Part shown: positions 1-7,813 of the stretch, piece after piece
Layout: each line of letters starts with the position of its first letter
Numbering within the stretch: the first letter of the stretch is position 1
DNA from: CANKJK01 sp040081715
GTDB taxonomy: Bacteria; Acidobacteriota; Vicinamibacteria; Vicinamibacterales; UBA2999
Length of the DNA: 64,000 nucleotides
Direction of reading: 5' to 3'
Assembly: GCA_040081715.1 (NCBI GenBank)
Contig: JBEBFY010000015.1
Span: 1-64,000 of the forward strand
The notes under the pieces: generated by a model
What the model was told of the DNA's origin: nothing
Seen by the model: only the letters and a program-made list of their open reading frames with translations
The model's database searches: none
Position numbers and translations under genes: made by a program

Positions 1-120
1 TGCCTCCTCGTGTGTGGCGCTGTCTGGAGCGCGTGAACCACTCCGCATAATCCACGATGTAACGAGAGGCAGGTCAACTGACAGCCATTGTGTCTAACGT
101 CGGGAATGCCTAAGCGCTAC

Positions 121-426
121 CTATCCGGCGACGCTGAGTACCTCGCGATAACCGGACTCAACCATCGCGCTGAATGTCTGGTAGTTCGCCTGCCAGTCCT
201 TGTCGGCAAAGACCCGTCCCGCGTTGCTCTCGAACGCGGCGAAGTTCGGGACGGTGATCTCGAGGACAAGCGTGTAGAACGGGCCGGTCACGTCCGTCAG
301 TATGCGCGCGGAGAACTCCACGTCACTGAGCGCTTTCCGCTGGATCTCGAGCCCCTCCTTCAGGACGGCAACCGCCTCCTTGGTCTTTCCAAACTTCAAT
401 CGAAACACATTGCGAACGATAACCAT
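121..426 (-). CDS. Small conserved hypothetical protein, possibly of the ferredoxin-like Dabb/NIPSNAP fold
   Basis: A 101-residue cytosolic protein with no signal peptide or membrane segment. Its pattern of an N-terminal hydrophobic strand (VIVRNVFRLKFGK), a helix, and a strand TLVLEITVPNF resembles small ferredoxin-like alpha/beta dimers of the Dabb or NIPSNAP type, but I cannot assign a function. The ATG is preceded on the minus strand by a strong GGAGGAGGA Shine-Dalgarno about 6 nt away, which supports the start. It lies 18 nt downstream of the lipoprotein gene on the same strand, so the two are probably cotranscribed. Confidence 0.6.
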   Translation of the reverse strand: MVIVRNVFRLKFGKTKEAVAVLKEGLEIQRKALSDVEFSARILTDVTGPFYTLVLEITVPNFAAFESNAGRVFADKDWQANYQTFSAMVESGYREVLSVAG

Positions 427-444
427 GATGTTCCTCCTCCTCGC

Positions 445-1059
445 TCACTTCTTCATCGGTACGGTCGGGACCATGATGTGGACATACGGCGTTCCTTTCC
501 ACATCACCCAGGGCCCACCGCCATTGGGATCCGTGGGCAGGGCATCGACCTGCTTGGCGTCCGGCGTGAGCACCATCAGGTGCGCCGGAGTCACCACCCA
601 CTGATTGTCCGCAGTCTGTTTGGTCGCATACGGGTCGATGTTGCTGGCGCCAACATCGCCCTGCAGCATGTAGCCAATGCCGACCGCCGTGATCTTCGGG
701 GCCCGCTTGTGCATCCAGGCGTCGGCCCACTCCTGCCACTGCTGGTCCAGACACATCACCTCGGGGTGCGCCATGCAGACGAAGCCGTTCGTGCCGGCGC
801 GTATCTGTCGCATCGTGCCGTCGGCGCTCGGCTCAACGACCGCGGCGCCTGCAGCCACATCGGCAGGTGCGGCGCTGAGTGCGGCCTTCATGATTTCATC
901 GTCCGTCTTTGGAGCGGACGGCATAGCCGCATGGTCGGCGGACGGACTACTGGCCGCTGGAGCCGGGGCTTCCGCGGTCTTCTCGACGGCTGGGGGGGGC
1001 GAACACCCCGCCAGCACAGCCGCCATCATGAGAGTCATTGAGATCGTTCGATACGTCAT
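445..1059 (-). CDS. Lipoprotein of unknown function
   Basis: A 204-residue predicted lipoprotein. The N-terminus MTYRTISM is followed by a hydrophobic stretch and a lipobox ending LAGC, with the lipidated Cys at residue 19 and a Pro/Ala/Ser-rich linker to about residue 50. The C-terminal half has Trp- and Met-rich motifs (WQEWADAW, MWKGTPYVHIMVP) that I do not recognise. An in-frame start 13 codons upstream exists, but the chosen ATG has a GGAGG 8 nt upstream and puts the signal peptide at the N-terminus. It probably forms a small operon with the 101-residue gene downstream. The function is unknown. Confidence 0.7.
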   Translation of the reverse strand: MTYRTISMTLMMAAVLAGCSPPPAVEKTAEAPAPAASSPSADHAAMPSAPKTDDEIMKAALSAAPADVAAGAAVVEPSADGTMRQIRAGTNGFVCMAHPEVMCLDQQWQEWADAWMHKRAPKITAVGIGYMLQGDVGASNIDPYATKQTADNQWVVTPAHLMVLTPDAKQVDALPTDPNGGGPWVMWKGTPYVHIMVPTVPMKK

Positions 1060-1365
1060 CGTCGGTTCCTCCACAGGTGGCCAATCCGGGACTCGCACGG
1101 ACGCACGTCACAGAGTCCCCGTCTCCAAGCAGGCATCGCGTTGAAGACCGGCGCCCCTGCGGCAATGTGTCAGGCGGCACAGTATAGCCCTGCCCCATTC
1201 CTCCGCGACCAGGCTGGTCTCCGCGCGACGCGATCAGCACCGATGTTCCACGAACTGTACGACGGCCCGGTCGCCCTCCACGGTCACCCGGGTGATCTCC
1301 ACTCTGAACCCCGCAGTCGGACGGCTTCCGAAGAAGATACCGGCGCCTGGAGGTGTACCGCTTGG
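1060..1365 (-). other. Intergenic leader region of the lipoprotein gene
   Basis: About 306 bp with no convincing gene. On the minus strand a TATACT -10-like box occupies 1186-1181; no good -35 is seen. If used, it would give the lipoprotein mRNA a leader of about 115 nt. The rest, up to the DUF4340 stop, shows no recognisable structure. Confidence 0.35.
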
Positions 1366-2691
1366 CTATTTCAGGCTGTCGAGCGCCTTGAGCGCCTCGT
1401 CGTAGGCCGTCCGCGTCACTTGCGCCGCACCCGGTTCGCCTTCACGCGTGGCGAATACCGAGGCGTCCTTCACGAAGAAGCGGATCACCTCGGTCTTCTT
1501 GTTGTCGTCGAACGTCACGGTGACCACGGCATCGGGCGTCTTCATTGCGGCCGGTACCGCCGGCACGAAACCATCGGCCCGCAGGCCCGTGACCTTGAGG
1601 ATCGAATCCTCCGCCTTGATGGACTCGGTCTGCTTGCCCGTGCTGGCTTTCCAGTTGTCCGGCGTTGTGGTGTCCTTCCCCGGGATCTTCTCGAAGGAAA
1701 GCACGCTGGCTCCTCGAGCGACCTCGATGCGGTTCGCCGTGAAGGCGCGGAAGTCAAAGATGTCCTTCCGGCGGAAGTCGTTGCCGTCCTTCTTCAGATC
1801 CGCCAGCAGGTTCTCGCCGACGGTGAAGACGGCCGGGCTGTCAGTGCGCTTGGCATACCGCGTGCCCTCAACGGACTTGCCGACCAGTAACGTCTGCGTC
1901 TTGCCATCGCTGGTCAGCCGGGCGGTGAGTTCCGGCTTGTCCAGACCGTATGCCTTCAGGTCGGCCGCGGTCTCCGTCACGAACTTCTGCACCTGCGTGG
2001 ATGCGAGCACGCTGATCGCGCCGTCAATGGCAGCAAAGTCGCCCCGTGCCGCGAACGGCTGCGACATGCTCCAGTCCACGTCACCACTCCTGGCAAACTT
2101 GAGCGTGGTGGAGCCATGGGCAATCTCCAGCCCGTCAGCCTTCGTGCGATCGAACTTCAGGATGGCCTTTTCGCGCAGCTCGAAACTGCCCTTGTTGAAG
2201 GCATTCTCGTGGAAGCTTGCAATGAGCACCACCGCGCCGGACCGGTCGGTCTGCGCGTAGAGTTCGCCGCTGCCCGGCGTCTTCTCTCCGATGAGCAGGC
2301 GCTTCGGGCTGGAATCGGCGCTGGTCCTGAAGGTCACCTCGATCCGGGCCGGGTCCAACCCGTAATCCTTCAACCCGGCCGGCTTCTCATCGAGCACCCG
2401 ATCGATCTCGAGGCCGGCGAGGCCGTTCACGATCGAACTGGTGACCGCGTCGTCCGCGGCAGCCTGAACCGGCTCCGCTACCACCCAGGAGTCGCCGGAC
2501 TTGCGCAGGCGCGTCGTGTCGCCGCCAGACGAGCGCACCGTCACCTCGGTGATAGCGCTCCCTTCGATGACCCACGCCTTCGTCTTGACCGGCGTATCAC
2601 CTGCCGGCTTCTTGTTCTCGACAAAGATGATGTAGCCGGCGAGGCCGGCGAGGATCACGCCGAGTGCGACAGTCGACTTCAGGCCCCGCAC
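1366..2691 (-). CDS. DUF4340 domain protein of the Gld-type ABC transporter operon
   Basis: A 441-residue protein with one N-terminal membrane segment (about residues 5-22, TVALGVILAGLAGYIIF) and a long extracytoplasmic region of repeated beta-rich units matching the DUF4340 pattern: two comparable modules containing LLIGEKTPGSGELYA and LLVGKSVEGTRYA. GTG at 2691 is chosen because it begins 1 nt after the stop of the upstream gldG-like gene; longer starts would run into that gene. DUF4340 genes commonly sit next to gldG-like genes. The role is unknown, possibly as a periplasmic partner of the exporter. Confidence 0.8.
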   Translation of the reverse strand: MRGLKSTVALGVILAGLAGYIIFVENKKPAGDTPVKTKAWVIEGSAITEVTVRSSGGDTTRLRKSGDSWVVAEPVQAAADDAVTSSIVNGLAGLEIDRVLDEKPAGLKDYGLDPARIEVTFRTSADSSPKRLLIGEKTPGSGELYAQTDRSGAVVLIASFHENAFNKGSFELREKAILKFDRTKADGLEIAHGSTTLKFARSGDVDWSMSQPFAARGDFAAIDGAISVLASTQVQKFVTETAADLKAYGLDKPELTARLTSDGKTQTLLVGKSVEGTRYAKRTDSPAVFTVGENLLADLKKDGNDFRRKDIFDFRAFTANRIEVARGASVLSFEKIPGKDTTTPDNWKASTGKQTESIKAEDSILKVTGLRADGFVPAVPAAMKTPDAVVTVTFDDNKKTEVIRFFVKDASVFATREGEPGAAQVTRTAYDEALKALDSLK

Positions 2692-2692
2692 G

Positions 2693-4297
2693 CTATCGCC
2701 TCCGGGACCACGTGTAGACGCCCGCACCCAGCGCCGCCACCGGAATCAGCAGGAGCGCCAGCCAGAAGACGCCGGACTGCTGGCCCGCTGTCAGCGTCAC
2801 GCGCCGGTCGCTGGCCTCCTTCGGTCGGATGGCGATGAGGTTCTCCTGCTGGGCCAGCCAGTTCACCGTGTTCACGAACAGGTCCTTGTTGCCCTGGATG
2901 CCGAGGTACGAATTGGCGGCAAAATCCGAGTCGCCGATCACGGCCACGCGCGTTTCGGGCTTTTTCGCTTCGTCCTTCTTCTCCTCGCCAGGCTTCGGGG
3001 CGGGCTCGGCCGCGACGGCCTTCTCGGCATCGGGTGCCGGGGCGGCCACCGCCGCGCCGAGTGAGATCGGGCCGGTCCTGTCGCCCTTGTCCAGCTCCAT
3101 CGCCACCTTCCCGGAGGCGAGGAGTTCCTTGACGTCGGTTTCCGCCCAACTGCGCGCGCTTGTCTCCATGATGGGCCGGGCCGTCCGCGTGCCGGTGGCC
3201 TCCAGGGCCGTCACCGAACGCGACATCGGGAAGGCCGTGAGGACCCTGAACCCCTCCGTGATCGGGTGAGCCGGGTAGGTCGCCACCACAGGCATGGAGG
3301 CATCGTCGGTACCGAACAGGCGTCCCATGCCGCTGATGTCCACCACCACGTCGCGCCCCGGGTTGATCGACCACTCCCGGATCAGGCCTTCGAGGAGCGG
3401 CATCTCCGCCTCCGGCTTCTCGACCGGGTCCAGCAGTACGAGCAGGTGCCCGCCCTTGTTCAGGTAGCGGCGCAGCATCGCCACTTCCAGTTGCAGCAGG
3501 TCCGCCGTGGGGCCGGCCACGATGACGACCGAGGCATCCGCCGGCACCTCCTGGCCCTGCACCAGCACCAGTTTCTCGATGCCGAAGTTGTCCTTCTCGA
3601 GCGCGCTCGACACCGTGCTGTAGCCCGAACGATCGGCGCTTGCGTGGTCCTTTTCTCCGTGACCCTGGACGAAGTAGACCTTCTTCTTCTCGCCCGTGAT
3701 GACCTTGACGAGGGCGTTGCCCAGTTCCTGCTCGGAGGCCGACGTGGCGCGCTCCTGCCGGCCCTTGTACTCGAGCACGATGGTGCCGTAGGTCTCCACG
3801 GCGTACTGCTTCGCCTGTACAGGCTTCTTGTCGGCGTCCACGTATTCAGTGGTGACCTTGTCTGAGTGGTAGCCGTATTCGGTCAGCACGGGCTTGTAGC
3901 GGTCCAGGCCGTCGCCGCGGTCAAACACGACGAACTTCAGCGGGCCGTCGAGGCCCTTGAGCAGCTTCACCGTCTGCTCCGACAGGCTGAAGAGCTGGTT
4001 CTCGGTCAGGTCCCAGCGCTTGTTCTGCCGGGCAGAGAGGTAGTTGACGGCCACGAGCAGCCCCAGCACGATGAGCACGCTGGCGCTGGCGAGTGCCCCG
4101 TAGCGCGCCTGCCGTTTCTTGAAGTAGTCGAGGATCTCCCGCCACTGCCCGAGCACGTAGAGCACCAGGCACGCCAGGCCTGCCCACGCGCCGTAGATCG
4201 CGTACTGATCCCAGTCCGGTTTGGCGAAGCGGGTCACCACCGCCGCGAAGACCAGAACGGTGCCGACCCAGCCGATCACATTGACGATGCTTTTCAT
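2693..4297 (-). CDS. GldG-like ABC transporter auxiliary membrane protein
   Basis: A 534-residue protein with N-terminal membrane segments (about residues 1-55 and 70-90), a large extracytoplasmic domain of the ABC-type uncharacterised transport family (GldG-like, with motifs such as FVQGHGEKD and LLVLLDPVEKP) and a C-terminal transmembrane helix just before the terminal Arg-rich tail. The long Ala/Glu/Lys-rich stretch around residues 410-440 is probably a flexible linker. The ATG lies 2 nt after the stop of the permease gene. In Bacteroidetes GldG works with GldA and GldF in gliding; in other phyla related sets have no known substrate, so a motility role is not implied here. Confidence 0.82.
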   Translation of the reverse strand: MKSIVNVIGWVGTVLVFAAVVTRFAKPDWDQYAIYGAWAGLACLVLYVLGQWREILDYFKKRQARYGALASASVLIVLGLLVAVNYLSARQNKRWDLTENQLFSLSEQTVKLLKGLDGPLKFVVFDRGDGLDRYKPVLTEYGYHSDKVTTEYVDADKKPVQAKQYAVETYGTIVLEYKGRQERATSASEQELGNALVKVITGEKKKVYFVQGHGEKDHASADRSGYSTVSSALEKDNFGIEKLVLVQGQEVPADASVVIVAGPTADLLQLEVAMLRRYLNKGGHLLVLLDPVEKPEAEMPLLEGLIREWSINPGRDVVVDISGMGRLFGTDDASMPVVATYPAHPITEGFRVLTAFPMSRSVTALEATGTRTARPIMETSARSWAETDVKELLASGKVAMELDKGDRTGPISLGAAVAAPAPDAEKAVAAEPAPKPGEEKKDEAKKPETRVAVIGDSDFAANSYLGIQGNKDLFVNTVNWLAQQENLIAIRPKEASDRRVTLTAGQQSGVFWLALLLIPVAALGAGVYTWSRRR

Positions 4298-4299
4298 CG

Positions 4300-5064
4300 C
4301 TAACCCCGCCACCGCTCGGAGTCCACCGACCGCGTGGTCAGGAACAGCCCGAAGCCGATAAAGCTCGCGTAGTACACGAGGTGTTTGGTGTCGAGCACCC
4401 CCCGGACGAAGTCGTCGAGGTGCTGCGTGATCGAGACGTACATCAGGACCTGCTGCGCCGTGGGGCCGACAAACTGGCCGATCCAGTCGATGACCCACAG
4501 CATCAGGAACACCGCGAAGGTCACCATCGCCGCTACGATCTGGTTTTTCGTGAGGCTCGAGATGAGCAGGCCCACCGACACGAAGCAGCCGCCCATCAGC
4601 AGCAGCCCAAGGTAACCGGTCACCACGGGCCAGATCTCGGGCTGGCCGAAGATGAAGAGCGTCGCGACGTGAATCACCGTCACCGCCAGGAGCGAGGCAT
4701 AGAGCACCATCGCCCCGATGAACTTGCCGAGGATGATCTCCACGTCGGTCAGGGGCGAGGTCAGCAGCAGCTCAATCGTCCCGCTGCGTTTCTCCTCGGC
4801 GTAGGTGCGCATCGTGATGCTCGGCAGCACGAAGAGGATGATGACGCTCGCGTTCAGGAAGAGCGGCGTGATGAGCTGCTGGTTGACGTTCATCGAGCCG
4901 CCGCCCTGCAGCATCATCTGCATGCTCTGGCTCGTGAAAGCCGAGAGCAGCGCCACGAAGAAGTAGCCGAAGAGCAGGGCGAAGAAGCCGATGAAGATAT
5001 AGGCGATCGGCGAATCGAAGTACGCCTTGATCTCCTTCTGCGCGATGGCCATGACGTTACGCAT
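4300..5064 (-). CDS. ABC transporter permease, GldF-like
   Basis: A 254-residue integral membrane protein with about six hydrophobic helices and the features of the ABC-2 / GldF permease family (N-terminal QKEIKAYFDSPIAYIF, then TYAEEKRSGTIELLLTSPLTD before helix 3). The ATG at 5064 overlaps the end of the ATPase gene by 8 nt and has GGAG upstream; a second ATG 12 nt later is an alternative. It should form the membrane channel with the ATPase encoded immediately upstream. The substrate is unknown. Confidence 0.88.
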   Translation of the reverse strand: MRNVMAIAQKEIKAYFDSPIAYIFIGFFALLFGYFFVALLSAFTSQSMQMMLQGGGSMNVNQQLITPLFLNASVIILFVLPSITMRTYAEEKRSGTIELLLTSPLTDVEIILGKFIGAMVLYASLLAVTVIHVATLFIFGQPEIWPVVTGYLGLLLMGGCFVSVGLLISSLTKNQIVAAMVTFAVFLMLWVIDWIGQFVGPTAQQVLMYVSITQHLDDFVRGVLDTKHLVYYASFIGFGLFLTTRSVDSERWRG

Positions 5065-6016
5065 GGTTCTTCTCCCCGGTGCCGGAGGCAACCGTATCGT
5101 CCGTAGTGAGCTGCAGGAAGACTTCCTCGAGGCCGACCCGCATAGGCCGCAGTTCCAGCAGCCCCCAGCCCCGCGACACGACCGCCGCGGCCAGGTCGCG
5201 CCGGACATCGCGCCCGGTCTCGCTGGCCACTTCCAGCCCGCCCAGCGCGTCGGCGGCGTGGACGTCCGTGACCCCTGCCACCTGCCGGATGGCCGACGCC
5301 ACGTCGGCACCCAGTCCGTCCACCTGCAGGTACATGGCCTCGGAGCCGCGCAGCTTCGAGATGAGATTGTCCGGCGTGTCCACGGCCACCACGCGGCCCC
5401 GGTTGATGATGACGACCCGCTGGCAGGTCTGGCTCACCTCGGGGAGGATGTGCGTGCTGAGGATGATGGTGTGTGTGCCGGCCAGTTCCTTGATGAGCTG
5501 GCGCGTTTCGATGATCTGCTTCGGGTCGAGGCCCGCCGTCGGCTCGTCGAGGATGAGCACGTCCGGATCGTGGAGCAGCGCCTGCGCCAGGCCGACGCGC
5601 TGCCGGTAGCCCTTCGAGAGGCGTCCGCACTCGCGCCGCGCCATCTCGGTGACGCGCGTCTTCTCCATGGTGCGGTCCACGCGCGTGCGCACCTGGTTGC
5701 GCGGCACGCCCTTGATCTTCGCGACAAACGTCAGGTAGTCGCGCACCCGCATGTCGGGGTAGAGCGGCGGCGTTTCCGGGAGGTACCCCGTGTGGCGCTT
5801 GGCCTCGATGGGCTGCTCCAGCACGTCGTAGCCGGCCACGATGGCCGTGCCTTCCGTGGGCGGCATGTAGCCGGTCAGCACGCGCATCGTGCTGGTCTTG
5901 CCCGCGCCGTTGGGCCCGAGAAAGCCGAGGATCTCGCCCTTCTCCACGCGGAAGCTCACATCGTTGACGGCCGTGACGGGCCCGTAACGCTTGCTCAGGT
6001 GCTGCACCTCGATCAC
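5057..6016 (-). CDS. ABC transporter ATP-binding protein, GldA-like
   Basis: A 319-residue ABC ATPase. Walker A is GPNGAGKTS at residues 34-42, the signature is LSKGYRQR near residue 137, and Walker B is LILDEP followed by the D-loop and a switch His (STHIL). The last ~100 residues form the C-terminal extension typical of exporters of the drug/Gld class. The start is GTG, with AGGAG 6 nt upstream. It is the first gene of a four-gene operon (ATPase, permease, GldG-like, DUF4340) and would power export of an unknown substrate. Confidence 0.9.
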   Translation of the reverse strand: MIEVQHLSKRYGPVTAVNDVSFRVEKGEILGFLGPNGAGKTSTMRVLTGYMPPTEGTAIVAGYDVLEQPIEAKRHTGYLPETPPLYPDMRVRDYLTFVAKIKGVPRNQVRTRVDRTMEKTRVTEMARRECGRLSKGYRQRVGLAQALLHDPDVLILDEPTAGLDPKQIIETRQLIKELAGTHTIILSTHILPEVSQTCQRVVIINRGRVVAVDTPDNLISKLRGSEAMYLQVDGLGADVASAIRQVAGVTDVHAADALGGLEVASETGRDVRRDLAAAVVSRGWGLLELRPMRVGLEEVFLQLTTDDTVASGTGEKNHA

Positions 6017-6152
6017 AGATAACTCCTAGAAAATAGAGGTCTTAGTTCAGAGGAACTCCAGAGTCTAATGCTTTTTAGTGACTGTGTTCTAATCGCTGGT
6101 CTGAGTCCCGTGGCGGTCCCTGACGGACAGGCCATCGTGTCGAGGAGGTTCC

Positions 6153-6626
6153 ATGGCAGCCGAAGTGGGCACGAAAGCACCGGAGTTCACCCTTCCCAAT
6201 CAGGATCGCGAGAGTGTCACGCTGAGCGCCGCGCTGGCCAAGGGCCCCGTGGTGCTGGCCTTCTTCCCGGCCGCGTTCAGCGGCGTGTGCCAGAAGGAGC
6301 TCTGCACCTTCCGCGACGGCCTGCTGGGGAGCCTCTCCAACCTCACGAAGGCACAGGTCTTCGGCGTCAGCGTGGATACCTTCTTCGCGCTCAAGGCCTT
6401 CGCGGTCGAGCAGAAGCTGACGTTTCCGCTGCTGTCGGACTTCAACAAGGACGCCATCAAGGCGTATGACGTCTACAACCCGGATATGGTCGGCCTCAAG
6501 GGCATCGCCAAGCGGTCGGTCTTCGTGATCGGCGCCGACGGCGTGATCCGCTACAAGGAAGTTCTGGAGGATGCGCGGAACGAACCGGACTACCAGACGC
6601 TCAATGCCGCGCTCGCGGCGGTATAA
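6153..6626 (+). CDS. Peroxiredoxin, PrxQ/BCP type
   Basis: A 157-residue AhpC/TSA-fold thiol peroxidase that reduces H2O2 and organic peroxides. The peroxidatic Cys46 sits in the motif FFPAAFSGVC, and a second Cys51 five residues on (CQKELC) is the resolving cysteine arrangement of atypical 2-Cys PrxQ/BCP enzymes. There is no signal peptide, so it should be cytosolic. A strong AGGAGG 4 nt before the ATG fixes the start. It is transcribed divergently from the ABC transporter operon. The reducing partner is probably thioredoxin, by family knowledge. Confidence 0.9.
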   Translation: MAAEVGTKAPEFTLPNQDRESVTLSAALAKGPVVLAFFPAAFSGVCQKELCTFRDGLLGSLSNLTKAQVFGVSVDTFFALKAFAVEQKLTFPLLSDFNKDAIKAYDVYNPDMVGLKGIAKRSVFVIGADGVIRYKEVLEDARNEPDYQTLNAALAAV

Positions 6627-6686
6627 GATCGAATCTGCGGTTCATGGACGGACCGCGCTGAGCAAACTTGCTGCCTGGAGCCTGTC

Positions 6687-6938
6687 ATGGCGACGTGCCC
6701 CGATTGTGAATTCGATGACATCGACCTCGATGAGTATGAGAACGGCGACACCATGAGTTGTCCCGAGTGCGGCCGCGCGCTCATCGTCAACGGCAACGAG
6801 CTTGATCTTGCCGACGACGATGACGACCTCGACGACGATGACGACGATGAGGACGAGGAAAAGGAAAAGGAAAAGGACGACCTGGACGAAGAGATCATCG
6901 AAGACGACGATGATGACGACGAGGACGAGGACGCGTGA
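6687..6938 (+). CDS. Zinc-ribbon protein with poly-acidic tail (LysW-like N-terminus)
   Basis: An 83-residue protein in two parts. Residues 1-40 form a small zinc ribbon with CPDC (residues 4-7) and CPEC (25-28), similar to LysW/TFIIB-like ribbons. Residues ~42-83 are almost only Asp and Glu with a few Lys. The LysW C-terminal EDWGE carrier motif is absent, so an amino-group carrier role is not supported. TGGAG lies 6-7 nt before the ATG. The last codons overlap the GTG of larE by 4 nt (GTGA), implying coupled translation and possibly a shared task with LarE. Confidence 0.75.
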   Translation: MATCPDCEFDDIDLDEYENGDTMSCPECGRALIVNGNELDLADDDDDLDDDDDDEDEEKEKEKDDLDEEIIEDDDDDDEDEDA

Positions 6939-7810
6939 CCTCCGGGCTGGCATCGCCTCCGGCCGCCGGATGCGCTGACCAGCCGGCCACCGGAGCGCTT
7001 GAGCGCAAGGCCGCGCACCTCGATGCCCGGCTTCGTTCCTTCGGATCGGTGCTCGTGGCCTTCAGCGGCGGGGCCGACAGCGCCTACCTCGCCTGGGCGG
7101 CCACCCGGGCTCTCGGCGACCGGGCTCTCTGTGTCACCGCGGAAAGCGCCAGCTATCCCGAACACCATCGCCAGCTCGCGCTCGCGGTCGCGGAGCAGGC
7201 GGGCCTTCGTCACGAGTTCGTCCACACGGCCGAGCTGAGCCGTCCCGAGTACCGCGCGAATCCAGTCGACCGCTGCTACTACTGCAAGGACGAGCTGTTC
7301 TCCACGCTGACGGCGCTGGCCGGGGCGCGCGGCATCGCCGTGGTCGTGGACGGCAACAACGCCGACGACCGCGGGGACTACCGGCCCGGCCGGAAGGCAG
7401 CCCGCGAGTTCGGGGTGCTGAGCCCGCTCGACGAGGCGGACCTCACGAAGGATGAGATCCGGAGGCTGTCGCGCGCGGCCGGCCTTCTCACCTGGGACGA
7501 GCCGGCATCGGCCTGCCTGTCGTCGCGCATTCCGTACCACTCCGAGGTGACCGACGAGAAGCTCCGGATGATCGAGCGTGCCGAGACGGCGCTGCGCGAG
7601 CTTGGCTTCCGGGTCTGCCGTGTGCGGCATCATGAGACGCTGGCACGCATCGAAATCGGCCAGGACGAACTTGCCCGTGCACTTGGCCCGGATGTGCGGC
7701 CCCGCATCGTGGAGGCCGTGCGCGCCGCCGGGTTCCAGCACGTCACGCTCGATTTGCAGGGCTATCGGACCGGCAGCCTGAACGAAGGCGTTCGCCTCCA
7801 GCCCGTCTGA
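6935..7810 (+). CDS. larE: LarE-family ATP-dependent sulfur transferase
   Basis: A 291-residue PP-loop ATPase. The pyrophosphate-binding motif SGGADS is at residues 44-49, and ASACLSSR at 191-198 matches the conserved LarE loop; Cys194 aligns with the Cys that sacrifices its sulfur in Lactobacillus LarE when making the nickel-pincer cofactor. A further CxxC pair is RCYYC (residues 114 and 117). GTG at 6935 overlaps the upstream zinc-ribbon gene. No larA, larB or larC is in the window, so its product here could be the nickel-pincer cofactor or another thiolated molecule. Confidence 0.88.
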   Translation: MTSGLASPPAAGCADQPATGALERKAAHLDARLRSFGSVLVAFSGGADSAYLAWAATRALGDRALCVTAESASYPEHHRQLALAVAEQAGLRHEFVHTAELSRPEYRANPVDRCYYCKDELFSTLTALAGARGIAVVVDGNNADDRGDYRPGRKAAREFGVLSPLDEADLTKDEIRRLSRAAGLLTWDEPASACLSSRIPYHSEVTDEKLRMIERAETALRELGFRVCRVRHHETLARIEIGQDELARALGPDVRPRIVEAVRAAGFQHVTLDLQGYRTGSLNEGVRLQPV

Positions 7811-7813
7811 CTC

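Noticed and set aside
1366..6016. Gld operon as evidence for gliding motility
   Set aside because: Gld-like ABC sets occur in many non-gliding bacteria, and no other gld or spr genes are present.
6800..6938. Poly-Asp/Glu tail as a frameshift or simple-sequence artefact
   Set aside because: The frame stays open, follows a good zinc ribbon and ends in a 4-nt overlap with larE, so it looks like a real gene end.
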